DNA of 64,000 bases from an unicellular cyanobacterium SU3 (GTDB lineage: Bacteria > Cyanobacteriota > Cyanobacteriia > Cyanobacteriales > Microcystaceae). The position numbers were made by a program, and so were the translations under genes. The notes under the pieces are model-generated. The model searched no databases. It was not told the origin of the DNA and saw only the letters and a program-made list of their open reading frames with translations. How positions within the stretch are numbered: the first letter of the stretch is position 1; every line of letters starts with the position of its first letter. Where the stretch lies: contig NETF01000037.1 in assembly GCA_002172675.1 (NCBI GenBank), positions 1 to 64,000 of the forward strand. The letters run 5' to 3'. Below, piece by piece: positions 18,921-26,941 of this stretch.

Positions 18921-20159
18921 TTACGTTTTTTTAAAGCGATTTTGTGCTTGTTTAAATGCTTCTTTCATTACTGCTTGGATTTTATCAGGATTCGGTTTTT
19001 TTCCTCCCATCAAATCCCCAAAATAAACACAAGCGCCTTCTCCTAAAGCCCAGGTATAAGCCCCCGCCCAAGAAGCAGCAATAATACTACCAAATCCCGG
19101 AATAAACTTAATTAATTCTCGTCCGATAGACTGGGCTAAAAATCCTCCTGCGATCGCACTTACCACCCCACCGGCTTGAGAAGGGGATAAAATCTGCCCA
19201 TAGAGTTTTCCCAATAATGTCACCTGAGACACTTGTAAGGCAGTTAAAACGGGCATTGTGGCAAAAGGTAAGGGAACGGCGGCTAGGGTAGCGGCAGCGA
19301 CGGAAAATGCCCAAATATAACGGCGGGCTACATCTCGATAAAGATTACCAATTTTTTGAGTGGTTTCTCCTTCTAGAAGTTGATGAATGGCGACGGATTC
19401 TGCTTCGGGTAACTGTTTCGCTATGGTATCTCTGAGGACTTCTAATCCATAAAAAACAGGGGTATAGCCGTCTTCTTCTAGGGTAAAATCAATGAGAATA
19501 GCATCATCATAAAGCCCTTGAAAATCATCTTTGAGATGGTTAAAAGCTCGATTAATATCTTCAAAATCGGGAGGATAAGGGGGATGATCTTCAGTTGGAG
19601 AAGGATAAATTTCATGAAGACAAGTAACAACCAGAAGATAGGGAACTTTTGGCGATAACTCACGCAATTCTTTGGCCACTTTAGCTAAGGTTTCTGTCGC
19701 AAAATCATTGATTTTAACGGTTAAAATAACAACTCTCGCCTGATGCTTTACTTCTTGTAATTTATCGCTTAATTCTTGAATAATAGAATCAGTATTTTGT
19801 TGAACGTCACCTAAACCGACGGTATCAGTAAAAATAAGTAAAGGGAGATCATCGTTAGGATAGGCATATTGGTTTGTATGTTTAGTATGGGGACGAAATC
19901 CTTGACCGACAATTTCGGCAGAAACCCCCGTTAACCCTCGCACAATTGAGCTTTTTCCTGATTGGGTTTTTCCGATCAAAATGGCTTCCGTGGTGGGTAA
20001 TTTTTCGCGAACTGTTTCTAAAATTTCTGCAATTTGTTCATCAGTAACTTGAAACCATTGAGGAATTTTTTCTATTAACAATTTCTCTCTGAAAAAATTT
20101 TTGGTTGAGTTGAAAAATCGATTCATTGGTAATAATATTGAACTTAAGGCAATAAACAT
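18921..20159 (-). CDS. P-loop GTPase with C-terminal membrane-associated (DUF697-like) domain
   Basis: A 412-residue protein. GTPase domain at about 55-250: P-loop GKTQSGKSS (63-71), switch I region FRPHTKHTNQY, G3 DTVGLGD; the G4 motif is VTCLHE rather than NKxD, as in YfjP/EngA-like orphan GTPases. The C-terminal third is hydrophobic (AFSVAAATLAAVPLPFATMPVL, FIPGFGSIIAASWAGAYTWALGEGAC) and resembles DUF697/YcjF. Likely a membrane-associated GTPase of unknown role. A start at M12 (20126) is also plausible. Convergent with the PhnD gene. Confidence 0.75.
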   Translation of the reverse strand: MFIALSSILLPMNRFFNSTKNFFREKLLIEKIPQWFQVTDEQIAEILETVREKLPTTEAILIGKTQSGKSSIVRGLTGVSAEIVGQGFRPHTKHTNQYAYPNDDLPLLIFTDTVGLGDVQQNTDSIIQELSDKLQEVKHQARVVILTVKINDFATETLAKVAKELRELSPKVPYLLVVTCLHEIYPSPTEDHPPYPPDFEDINRAFNHLKDDFQGLYDDAILIDFTLEEDGYTPVFYGLEVLRDTIAKQLPEAESVAIHQLLEGETTQKIGNLYRDVARRYIWAFSVAAATLAAVPLPFATMPVLTALQVSQVTLLGKLYGQILSPSQAGGVVSAIAGGFLAQSIGRELIKFIPGFGSIIAASWAGAYTWALGEGACVYFGDLMGGKKPNPDKIQAVMKEAFKQAQNRFKKT

Positions 20160-20170
20160 TCTGATTTAAT

Positions 20171-20205
20171 CAGTTACCAGTGTTCAGTTACCAATGACCA
20201 GTTAT
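20171..20205. repeat. heptamer repeat cluster
   Basis: Five tandem 7 bp units CAGTTAC, CAGTGTT, CAGTTAC, CAATGAC, CAGTTAT, followed by an inverted partner (TGACCA / TGGTCA near 20213) so that the array can fold. STRR-type. Confidence 0.6.
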
Positions 20206-20296
20206 TCTTTATTGGTCACTGTTCGCTGATAATTGTTAAACCATAGAATCTTAAGTTAAATATAACAAAATTAGCCATCAATTTTTCACTATTAGC

Positions 20297-21643
20297 CTAA
20301 TAACTAGTAGCTATCCTAAAACCTGCGTGTTGATAGAAGTTAGGACGAAACCAATTACGATAGTATTTTAAGGCTTCTGTTCCTTGAGTTACCCATGCCC
20401 CTCCTAACATCATTTTATGGTTATTATCAAAAAAAGGTGCGGAATTATCTTCATAAAGAAAATGAGGTTTAAAGCCTGGTAAGGGGTTAAAATTTTCGTC
20501 TAACCATTCCCAAACATTTCCTCGTAAGTCCCAGAGTCCCGAATGACTTTGGGCTGTTTTTATTAACCCGACTGGACTGGGTGAACCGAATTTTAAGTTG
20601 AGATTATAATTATTAATTTCTTGGATGTCTACTTGATAATTATGATTTGATCCATAAGCTGCTAAATTCCATTCTGCTTCACTCATTAATCTGGTATTTT
20701 CACCTTTCCAACGACAATAAGCCATAGCTTCATAATAATTGACTTCTACGGGCCAATTTAAGGGTAAAGGGATCTCATCAAACATAGCGCGATAAGAATA
20801 TTTTCCATTTTTTAATTGCCAAAATTTAGGATTTTTGATGTTATTTTCTTTTTTCCATTGCCAGGATTTTTTATCCCAATATTCTTTATTTTCATAACCG
20901 TTACTATTGACAAATTCAAGAAATTCTGCATTCGTCACTAAATATTGACTAGCATAAAAAGAGTCAACTTCTACTAAGCGATCGCCATATTCACAGTCCC
21001 ATCCATATAAGGGATTATCTTTTGTTTTCCCTAACTTGACGGTTCCTTCTTCTACTAAAATCATCTTATTCTCTTCAGGAATTCCATCAAAAGGTGCATA
21101 TTGCCATCCTTGAGGTTTTTTCAATTTTTCGGCTGGAAGTTGTCGCAATAACATCGAAGAGGTTTCAAAATGAATTCGTTGATGTTCCATTCCCATCATT
21201 AAGGCCCAAAGCGCATGACTTTGATGAATAGGGAGATTTAAAGGAACATTTTTAATAACTTCTAAAATAACCTCATAAGCTTGATTTCGATAGTTCCAAA
21301 CCCCTTGAACTTCCGGCCAATTAATATGAGCGATCGCCTGGTTTAATTCTTCTGCATTTTCAGGATCAACCCCAAACTCAAATAAGATTTCATAGTCTGC
21401 ATTCAGTTGTTTTTCTAATAATTCAACTCGAACTAATTTATTAATATAAAAAGCCGCCGAATGACCCAAGTAAAAAATCAAGGGGTTCCTCAAGGGATCA
21501 GAATTGACATAAAATGTTTCTTTCTCTATAATACTTCTCATTAAAATATCTTCTAATTCCCAACTATTTTTAAAATAGTTGATGAGGGAATCTTTAGAAC
21601 AGTTATCCAGAAAAATTGGTAATTGAGATTTAAGAGATGACAT
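20297..21643 (-). CDS. OvoA-like non-haem iron sulfoxide synthase, probable ergothioneine step (EgtB function)
   Basis: A 448-residue protein with a DinB-like N-terminal domain and a formylglycine-generating-enzyme-like C-terminal domain (about 195-447, ending GGAWVTQ...RNWFRPNFYQHAGFR). Iron ligands: the His of FYLGHSAAF (about 61) and the HxxxH of MEHQRIHFE (about 158). The stretch DPLRNPLIFYLGHSAAFYINKL is closer to OvoA (5-histidylcysteine sulfoxide synthase) than to mycobacterial EgtB, but the OvoA C-terminal methyltransferase is absent. Directly downstream of egtD (79 nt), so it should form the C-S bond on trimethylhistidine. Iron and oxygen dependent, cytoplasmic. Confidence 0.85.
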   Translation of the reverse strand: MSSLKSQLPIFLDNCSKDSLINYFKNSWELEDILMRSIIEKETFYVNSDPLRNPLIFYLGHSAAFYINKLVRVELLEKQLNADYEILFEFGVDPENAEELNQAIAHINWPEVQGVWNYRNQAYEVILEVIKNVPLNLPIHQSHALWALMMGMEHQRIHFETSSMLLRQLPAEKLKKPQGWQYAPFDGIPEENKMILVEEGTVKLGKTKDNPLYGWDCEYGDRLVEVDSFYASQYLVTNAEFLEFVNSNGYENKEYWDKKSWQWKKENNIKNPKFWQLKNGKYSYRAMFDEIPLPLNWPVEVNYYEAMAYCRWKGENTRLMSEAEWNLAAYGSNHNYQVDIQEINNYNLNLKFGSPSPVGLIKTAQSHSGLWDLRGNVWEWLDENFNPLPGFKPHFLYEDNSAPFFDNNHKMMLGGAWVTQGTEALKYYRNWFRPNFYQHAGFRIATSY

Positions 21644-21722
21644 AATAATTGTGAGTTAATCCTCATATTTTGATAAGTTAGTGAATAGAAGCATGATTAA
21701 TCATACTCCCATTTTAAATGAC

Positions 21723-22730
21723 TTATTGGCCAGCTTGACAGAGAATTAATGCAAACCAGTTATTCTCATCCGTAAATACTTTAACTGGATTGAGTTGCTT
21801 AGAGTCTAACTTATGCTTCGTTTGCTCTACATCAAACTTCCGAGAAATCTCAGTTAATATTGTTTCTCCTTTGTCTATCATCACTTTTAAATCAAGTTTA
21901 TTTAAGATAACTTCTTGCTTCTTCTCAGATATCAAATACATTTCAATTTGTTTTTTTTCTTCATTATAGATAGCTTGATGTTTGAAATGATTTGGATCAA
22001 AATTTCCTTCAAATTTACGGTTTAAATGAGACAGCATATTTAAGTTAAAAGCTGCTGTTACCCCTTGACTATCATTATAAGCTGCTTCTAATATAGATTT
22101 AGGCTTTTGTAAATCAATTCCCAATAGAAAATAATCTCCTTGTTCTAGCACTTGAGAAATTTTATCTAAGAAGCGATCATAATCTATTTCACTAAAGTTA
22201 CCGATAGAACTTCCTAGGAAAAAAATTATTCTTGCTGGCCAAGAAGTAGGCGTTAATTGAGTTAATGCTTGCTCATAAGTTCCGACTAATCCTTCAATTC
22301 TTAGAGAACTATATTCTTGTTGTAATTGTAGTGCGCTTTCTTTTAAAATTCCTGCACTCACATCAATTGGCATATATTTAAACACATCATTTTGCTTATC
22401 ATAAGCATCTAATAATAACCGAGTTTTCGTCGAACTTCCACTACCTAATTCTACTAATTCACAAGTTCCTGTAATGTTAGCAATTTCTTCTGCGTATTGT
22501 CTTAAAATACTTGCTTCGGTGCGAGTAGGATAATATTCGGGTAACTCACAAATTTGTTCAAAGAGTTGAGATCCCTGATCATCATAGAAATATTTCGATG
22601 GTATTTTTTTAGGGCATTCAGTTAACCCTTTTTTTATCTCTTGACCAAAGGAATTTTTTGTTTCCTTTATTGTTTCGATGGGCTGTAAATATTTAATTTT
22701 CAACTTGTCTGTTTGAAGTTGGGTTAACAT
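21723..22730 (-). CDS. egtD: EgtD, L-histidine N-alpha-methyltransferase
   Basis: A 335-residue SAM-dependent enzyme that trimethylates histidine to hercynine, the first step of ergothioneine synthesis. KKIPSKYFYDDQGSQLFEQI and LPEYYPTRTEASIL are the family opening, ELGSGSSTKTRLLLDA the SAM-binding loop, and IIFFLGSSIGNF the second conserved strand. The C-terminus (SRKFDVEQTKHKL, WFALILCQ) is complete. It is first in a two-gene operon with the OvoA-like sulfoxide synthase; no egtA, egtC or egtE is adjacent. Confidence 0.92.
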   Translation of the reverse strand: MLTQLQTDKLKIKYLQPIETIKETKNSFGQEIKKGLTECPKKIPSKYFYDDQGSQLFEQICELPEYYPTRTEASILRQYAEEIANITGTCELVELGSGSSTKTRLLLDAYDKQNDVFKYMPIDVSAGILKESALQLQQEYSSLRIEGLVGTYEQALTQLTPTSWPARIIFFLGSSIGNFSEIDYDRFLDKISQVLEQGDYFLLGIDLQKPKSILEAAYNDSQGVTAAFNLNMLSHLNRKFEGNFDPNHFKHQAIYNEEKKQIEMYLISEKKQEVILNKLDLKVMIDKGETILTEISRKFDVEQTKHKLDSKQLNPVKVFTDENNWFALILCQAGQ

Positions 22731-23114
22731 AAGATAGTAGCTGCAATAACTGAAGTTAACTTTTGCTCTCTTATTTTAAAACAATTTAGTAACAAAAACT
22801 ACAATATCAAGCTTTAAACAAAATTCTATCTTTACAAGATTTGATCAACTTAAATAAAATCGACCTAAAGAATCTTGAAAAAAAAGAACAAATATGCTGG
22901 AGTCAATTATATTAAGATAAAATTAAGATAGGCTATATTACAGATAAGTATGATGAAAAAGAAGAAAAATAGATGCTCCATTTTTGTACTGATATAGCGA
23001 TTTCAGTATAGTCAGCAAGAGCAACTTGAAAAAATTTTTTCTCAGTGAAATTAACTAGACAAATTTGGGAATAATAGGTTTAAGACGTACAATTACTCAT
23101 AGGGAGGAGTTTTC
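22731..23114. other. divergent promoter region, no gene seen
   Basis: 384 bp AT-rich spacer between egtD (minus) and the repeat-domain gene at 23115 (plus). TAAGAT repeats near 22911 and 22926 and a strong GGGAGGAG ribosome site at the right end are the only visible signals. Confidence 0.5.
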
Positions 23115-23552
23115 ATGGTTAAAACAGATTCAAAACAACGGTTAGGAAGTATCTTACAAGAAGCCAAACTGATCACTCCTTATCAAGTCGACCTAGCCTT
23201 AAAAGAACAAAGAAAGTATCCTGAACGCCGTTTAGGTGAAATTTTAGCTCAAAAAGGATGGATAAAACAGCAAACTGCTGATTTTTTTGCTGAAGAGTGG
23301 GAAAACGTTATTAAACAAGCTCAGCAAGGAACCCCCCAATCTTTAGGCTATTATCTGAGGGAATCTGGCTTAATCGATGACCATCAACTTCGTGATATTT
23401 TAGCAGAACAAGAACAAGGACGGATGTGGATGAGAATCGGTGCTTTAGCGGTACTTAAAGGTTGGTTGAATCAAACCACTGTGGATTTTCTTCTCAAAAA
23501 TCTCCACCCCGATAAAGCAGATGACTCTCCTTTTCTTAGAGCAAACGACTAG
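23115..23552 (+). CDS. two-copy MshEN-like domain protein
   Basis: A 145-residue soluble protein with two related halves, RLGSILQEAKLITPYQVDLALKEQ and SLGYYLRESGLIDDHQLRDILAEQE. This LG-x-L-x5-LI-x3-Q-x-A-L-x-EQ pattern is that of the N-terminal GspE/PilB (MshEN) domains, which in some ATPases bind cyclic di-GMP. A stand-alone version could be a c-di-GMP or pilus-related adaptor (inference). Start set by the strong GGGAGGAG site. No pilus genes are nearby. Confidence 0.65.
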   Translation: MVKTDSKQRLGSILQEAKLITPYQVDLALKEQRKYPERRLGEILAQKGWIKQQTADFFAEEWENVIKQAQQGTPQSLGYYLRESGLIDDHQLRDILAEQEQGRMWMRIGALAVLKGWLNQTTVDFLLKNLHPDKADDSPFLRAND

Positions 23553-23596
23553 TCACTGATAAAAAAAAATGTTAGGATATAAACATAACAGGATAA

Positions 23597-23660
23597 ATCG
23601 TTCATCTGTTGTCATCAACAGACGGAAGTAGGGAAAACTATCCCGAAGGAACGCGCCTCA
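23597..23660 (+). promoter_or_regulatory. glutamine riboswitch (glnA/Downstream-peptide RNA family)
   Basis: The core sequences of this RNA family are all present: CGTTCATC, GACGGAAGTAGG and CCGAAGGAACGC. P1 pairs CGTTC (23599-23603) with GAACG (23649-23653); P2 pairs CTGTTG (23606-23611) with CAACAG (23616-23621) around a TCAT loop; P3 pairs GGGA (23631-23634) with TCCC (23641-23644). The aptamer senses L-glutamine; in cyanobacteria such RNAs precede gifB-type and small-peptide genes. A promoter TATAAA-like box lies at 23578-23583. Confidence 0.88.
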
Positions 23661-23689
23661 TTCAATCCACTACGATTTAGAAGGAGGCG
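23654..23689 (+). promoter_or_regulatory. putative ribosome-site-sequestering hairpin
   Basis: CGCCTC (23654-23659) is complementary to GAGGCG (23684-23689), which overlaps the ribosome site AAGGAGG (23681-23687) of the downstream gene. It directly adjoins the 3' strand of riboswitch P1, so it is a candidate expression platform controlling translation. Confidence 0.5.
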
Positions 23690-23691
23690 TT

Positions 23692-23862
23692 ATGCCCTTA
23701 AATAACAAGATTGGTACTCACCAAAACGAGTTTGACAATTTACAGTCTAAATCTCGTTTTTTGATCGCTCAAAATCGCGGTAAGCAGCAACATCGTCAAT
23801 TATCCATGTTGCATCGTCTTGCTTCAGAAATGGGTGTCACTGTTGAATCATTCAAAGCATAA
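23692..23862 (+). CDS. small basic protein, glutamine synthetase inactivating factor-like
   Basis: A 56-residue basic protein translated from ATG 23692 behind a perfect AAGGAGG site. The C-terminal half FLIAQNRGKQQHRQLSMLHRLASEMGV resembles the Arg-rich, RQxSML-type core of the cyanobacterial GS inactivating factors GifA/GifB, which bind and inhibit glutamine synthetase I. Its position under a glutamine riboswitch is the same as that of gifB in other cyanobacteria and gives the matching logic: high glutamine, more inhibitor. Shorter than GifA (about 65 residues). The resemblance is from memory, not alignment. Confidence 0.6.
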   Translation: MPLNNKIGTHQNEFDNLQSKSRFLIAQNRGKQQHRQLSMLHRLASEMGVTVESFKA

Positions 23863-23875
23863 ACAGAGGTGAGTC

Positions 23876-24031
23876 ATGACTAATAATCAAAAACACATTA
23901 CTGATGTAGCACGTCTTCATCGCGCCAACATCTTAAAAAGCTTAGAGCATCGTTTACAAGTTGCTCGCTCGAAAGGACAAAGTAGTTTAATTCAGCAATT
24001 AGAAGCTGAAAGAAATTACTACAACCGTTAA
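23876..24031 (+). CDS. 51-residue protein in the glutamine-riboswitch operon, unassigned
   Basis: ATG at 23876, 13 nt after the previous stop, with AGAGGTGA as ribosome site. A charged helical protein: TNNQKHITDVARLHRANILKSLEHRLQVARSKGQSSL and ending QLEAERNYYNR. No cysteine, no membrane segment. It is co-transcribed with the GS inactivating factor-like gene, so it should be made when glutamine is high. The length equals that of PirA, a PII-binding regulator of arginine synthesis in Synechocystis, and the regulatory setting would fit, but I cannot confirm sequence relation. Confidence 0.55.
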   Translation: MTNNQKHITDVARLHRANILKSLEHRLQVARSKGQSSLIQQLEAERNYYNR

Positions 24032-24044
24032 CGGTAATTGAGTC

Positions 24045-24094
24045 AAGGGTTTTCATTTCACCAATCGGTCAGAAATGAAAGCCCTTCAAATTTT
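24045..24094 (+). terminator. strong terminator of the riboswitch operon
   Basis: A 15 bp stem (24045-24059 with 24072-24086, AAGGG...CATTTC against GAAATG...CCCTT, one G-U pair) with a 12 nt loop and a T-rich tail (AAATTTT), 14 nt after the stop of the second small gene. Confidence 0.85.
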
Positions 24095-24190
24095 AGTAAT
24101 TTAACATAAACCATCGTTGATCCAATCTTATTAGATTCAAAAAATTGGTTGATGAGTTAACCTAAAATCAATTAGTATCATAGAAGCACC

Positions 24191-24219
24191 AACCCATAGG
24201 TACACTTATCCTATGGGTT
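24191..24219 (+). other. perfect 10 bp hairpin upstream of ribF
   Basis: AACCCATAGG (24191-24200) and CCTATGGGTT (24210-24219) with a 9 nt loop, 38 nt before the ribF start. No U-tail, and no FMN riboswitch sequence surrounds it; role unknown. Confidence 0.6.
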
Positions 24220-24257
24220 ATCTATATGACTAAAATTCTCAGGATAAGGAATTGAAT

Positions 24258-25178
24258 GTGTGGGTAACATCATCAACTAGCAACGTCATCACCCCAACAG
24301 CGATCGCTTTAGGTAATTTTGACGGTATCCATCTAGGACATCGACAAGTGCTTAAACCTATCCTAGAACTTCAGAAACAATACACTCCCACCATTGTCAC
24401 CTTTACCCCTCACCCTCAAGAATTTTTTAGTGGTCAAACACGACAATTATTGACTCCCCTAACGGAAAAAGTCAAACTCCTAGAGTCTCTCAATATTAGA
24501 CAATTAGTCCGTTTACCGTTTGATCGCAGTTTAGCTTCTCTGAGTCCCCAAGCATTTGTAGAAGATATTTTAGTGAAGCAACTGAATGCAAAATATATCA
24601 GCGTAGGACAAGATTTCCGCTTTGGAAAAGGGAGAGCCGGAAATGCCCAAATGTTGCAAGAATTAGCTAAAAAATTCGGGATTTTTGTTCATATCACTAA
24701 GTTACAAACGTCTCTTAATGAAGATAATCCTCTACGAATTAGTAGTTCAAGAATTCGTCAATGTTTAGCCACTGGAAACGTCAGACAAGCTAAAGAAATG
24801 TTAGGCTATTCTTATTTATTAGAAGGAATTGTAGTTAAAGGACAACAGGTGGGTAGAACCATCGGTTTTCCTACTGCTAATTTACAAGTTCCTTTAGATA
24901 AATTATTACCTCGTCGTGGAGTTTATTGTGTTCGCGCTTTTTTATCTACACAAGAAGTGGTGAAGGGAGTGATTAACATTGGTAGTCGTCCCACCGTTAA
25001 TGGTCAAGTTCCTACGGTAGAAGTTCATTTGTTAGATTGGTCAGGAAACTTATATGGCACTTTTGTTAGGGTTGATTTAGAAAAATTCTTACGTTCTGAG
25101 CAAAAATTTCCCTCTCTAGACGCTCTGAAAAATCAAATTAAACAAGATTGTATCGTCGCACGTCAAATATTAGCGTAA
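24258..25178 (+). CDS. ribF: RibF, bifunctional riboflavin kinase / FAD synthetase
   Basis: About 306 residues. N-terminal FAD synthetase domain: ALGNFDGIHLGHRQVL (nucleotide-binding GNFDGxHxGH), VGQDFRFGKGRAGN and ISSSRIRQCL. C-terminal riboflavin kinase domain: VVKGQQVGRTIGFPTANL (phosphate-binding and PTAN motif), RGVYCV and GVINIGSRPTVNG. It converts riboflavin to FMN and FAD. I choose the GTG at 24258 because AAGGA lies 7 nt before it; a TTG at 24252 is in frame but too close. Confidence 0.93.
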   Translation: MWVTSSTSNVITPTAIALGNFDGIHLGHRQVLKPILELQKQYTPTIVTFTPHPQEFFSGQTRQLLTPLTEKVKLLESLNIRQLVRLPFDRSLASLSPQAFVEDILVKQLNAKYISVGQDFRFGKGRAGNAQMLQELAKKFGIFVHITKLQTSLNEDNPLRISSSRIRQCLATGNVRQAKEMLGYSYLLEGIVVKGQQVGRTIGFPTANLQVPLDKLLPRRGVYCVRAFLSTQEVVKGVINIGSRPTVNGQVPTVEVHLLDWSGNLYGTFVRVDLEKFLRSEQKFPSLDALKNQIKQDCIVARQILA

Positions 25179-25183
25179 ATAAA

Positions 25184-26140
25184 TTATAACCAATCAATTT
25201 GTTTGGCTTTTTCAGATAATTTTGCTGTTTTTTGACCTTGGCTTCTGGCATAAAAATTAAAGAGATCAATGGGCATTTTGATTAAATCTAGAGGATTACC
25301 TTTTCCTTGAATTAATTTAATTGTGTCTCTTGGTATTTCTTTTAACATCCAACGTGCAACGCGATAAATCCCCTCTTTTGGTGTAAACTCTCGCATTAAA
25401 TCAACACCATATAATTCGTGTAAATAGAGATTAGAACGACCATAACGTTGCCATTGACTTTTTAATTCTTTAAAGTTAGAACGATGACGATGACGAATAA
25501 TTGCATTAGCTGCAAAGGTTAATTTATAGTCTGTTTGTTGTTGAATTCTCCAGCAAATATCTGCATCGCCTCCTGTGGTTAGATAGGGACGAAATAAACC
25601 AATTTTTGTGAAAATAATTCGTCTAATTCCTAGGTTTGCTGTTTGTCCGTAGGGTAAAAAAGGATGTTCTAATAGGAATTTTTGCGATAAAACATTATTG
25701 CGTTCTGCATATTTTTCTAAAAAACTATTCCCTGGTAAAGCTTCGATTTCTCCGACAACAATGCCAATTTTTTCATCAATAAATGGCTTAACTAATTCTT
25801 CAATCCAGTTGTTTAAAGGTCGACAGTCAGCATCGGTAAAGACTAAAATTTCCCCTGTTGCTTGACGAATTCCTTGATTACGGGCAGCATAGGAACTTTG
25901 AATATTATTTTCGTTTAAGGCTTTTAAATTAAATCCTATTTTTTTAGATTCAATGATAGCTTGCTCAAGTAAATTAGATGTCTTATCATTACTATTATTA
26001 TTAACCAGTAAATATTCTACTTTGTCTTTAGGATAGGTTTGAGACTGCAAGCAGTTAATTAAATCAGGTAAATCTTCTTGTCCATTATAAATAGGAACAA
26101 TTACAGAAACTTGGGGTAAAAAAGTTGTGTTTTGAGTCAT
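25184..26140 (-). CDS. family 2 glycosyltransferase
   Basis: A 318-residue GT-A enzyme. VSVIVPIYNGQEDLPDLINC opens the nucleotide-binding half, FTDADCRP holds the DxD-type metal site (about residue 93), and LTTGGDADICWRIQ matches the acceptor-side ED-like motif. The C-terminal 90 residues (RHRHRSNFKELKSQWQRYGRS onward) are as in cyanobacterial surface-polysaccharide transferases. Soluble, probably membrane-associated. Convergent with ribF, 5 nt apart; ispD lies 68 nt upstream on the same strand. Confidence 0.85.
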   Translation of the reverse strand: MTQNTTFLPQVSVIVPIYNGQEDLPDLINCLQSQTYPKDKVEYLLVNNNSNDKTSNLLEQAIIESKKIGFNLKALNENNIQSSYAARNQGIRQATGEILVFTDADCRPLNNWIEELVKPFIDEKIGIVVGEIEALPGNSFLEKYAERNNVLSQKFLLEHPFLPYGQTANLGIRRIIFTKIGLFRPYLTTGGDADICWRIQQQTDYKLTFAANAIIRHRHRSNFKELKSQWQRYGRSNLYLHELYGVDLMREFTPKEGIYRVARWMLKEIPRDTIKLIQGKGNPLDLIKMPIDLFNFYARSQGQKTAKLSEKAKQIDWL

Positions 26141-26208
26141 TATTTTTTTATCTTATTCACAGCTACAACATATTTTTATTGACATATATTTAAAAGTATG
26201 TTAGAGGT

Positions 26209-26895
26209 TTACTGTGTAAATCGTTGTTTTAAAATAAATTCTGCGATCGCTAAATCCACAGGAGTGGTTACTTTTAAATTAGTTTCTTCTCCTTCGACAA
26301 TTTTGACGGGTAATTGACATTTTTCAAATAAAGCAGCATCATCAGTTACTTGCCAACCCAGTTGATAGCCTTTTTCATGACACTCTTTTAATAAGTTTAC
26401 TTTAAAGCCTTGAGGGGTTTGTGCAGCCCATAAATTAGAACGATTTGGGGTATCTTGAATAAAGTTATTACTATCAACAATTTTAATCGTATCTTTAACA
26501 GAAATAGCGGCAATTAATCCTTGACAAGTTAAGAGTTCGTCTGCACATCTATCGAATAAATCAGGGGTAACTAAACATCTTGCGCCATCATGAATTAAAA
26601 CATTATCTGCTGCTTCAGGTAATTCCTGTAAACCGTTATAAACAGAAGCTTGACGAGTTTCTCCTCCCTGGATTAATTCAACAGGAGTGCTAAGAGAAAT
26701 GGCGTTTAAAATTGTTTTAAATTCAGGGAAATCGTAGGATTGTCCAATAATACCAATCCAATCAATTTTTGGCGAGGCTTCTGCTGCTAAAAGTGTCCAA
26801 CTTAGTAACGGTTTACCCAAAAGAGTAAGCAGGAGTTTATTGCGTTCGCTTCCCATTCGTTTGCCCATTCCTGCTGCCGGAATTAATAGATACAT
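26209..26895 (-). CDS. ispD: IspD, 2-C-methyl-D-erythritol 4-phosphate cytidylyltransferase
   Basis: A 228-residue enzyme of the MEP isoprenoid pathway, coupling MEP to CTP. LIPAAGMGKRMGSERNKLLL is the CTP-binding loop, VLIHDGARCLVTPDL the family signature and LWAAQTPQGFKVNLL and VTDDAALFEK the substrate-binding motifs. Full length. ispF is 35 kb away in this window, so the two are unlinked, as usual in cyanobacteria. Confidence 0.95.
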   Translation of the reverse strand: MYLLIPAAGMGKRMGSERNKLLLTLLGKPLLSWTLLAAEASPKIDWIGIIGQSYDFPEFKTILNAISLSTPVELIQGGETRQASVYNGLQELPEAADNVLIHDGARCLVTPDLFDRCADELLTCQGLIAAISVKDTIKIVDSNNFIQDTPNRSNLWAAQTPQGFKVNLLKECHEKGYQLGWQVTDDAALFEKCQLPVKIVEGEETNLKVTTPVDLAIAEFILKQRFTQ

Positions 26896-26941
26896 ACTCT
26901 AATCATCTAATAACTAATTTTTTATTGTACCAAAAAAGCAC

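Noticed and set aside
24100..24257. FMN riboswitch before ribF
   Set aside because: None of the conserved RFN sequences are present; only a simple hairpin.
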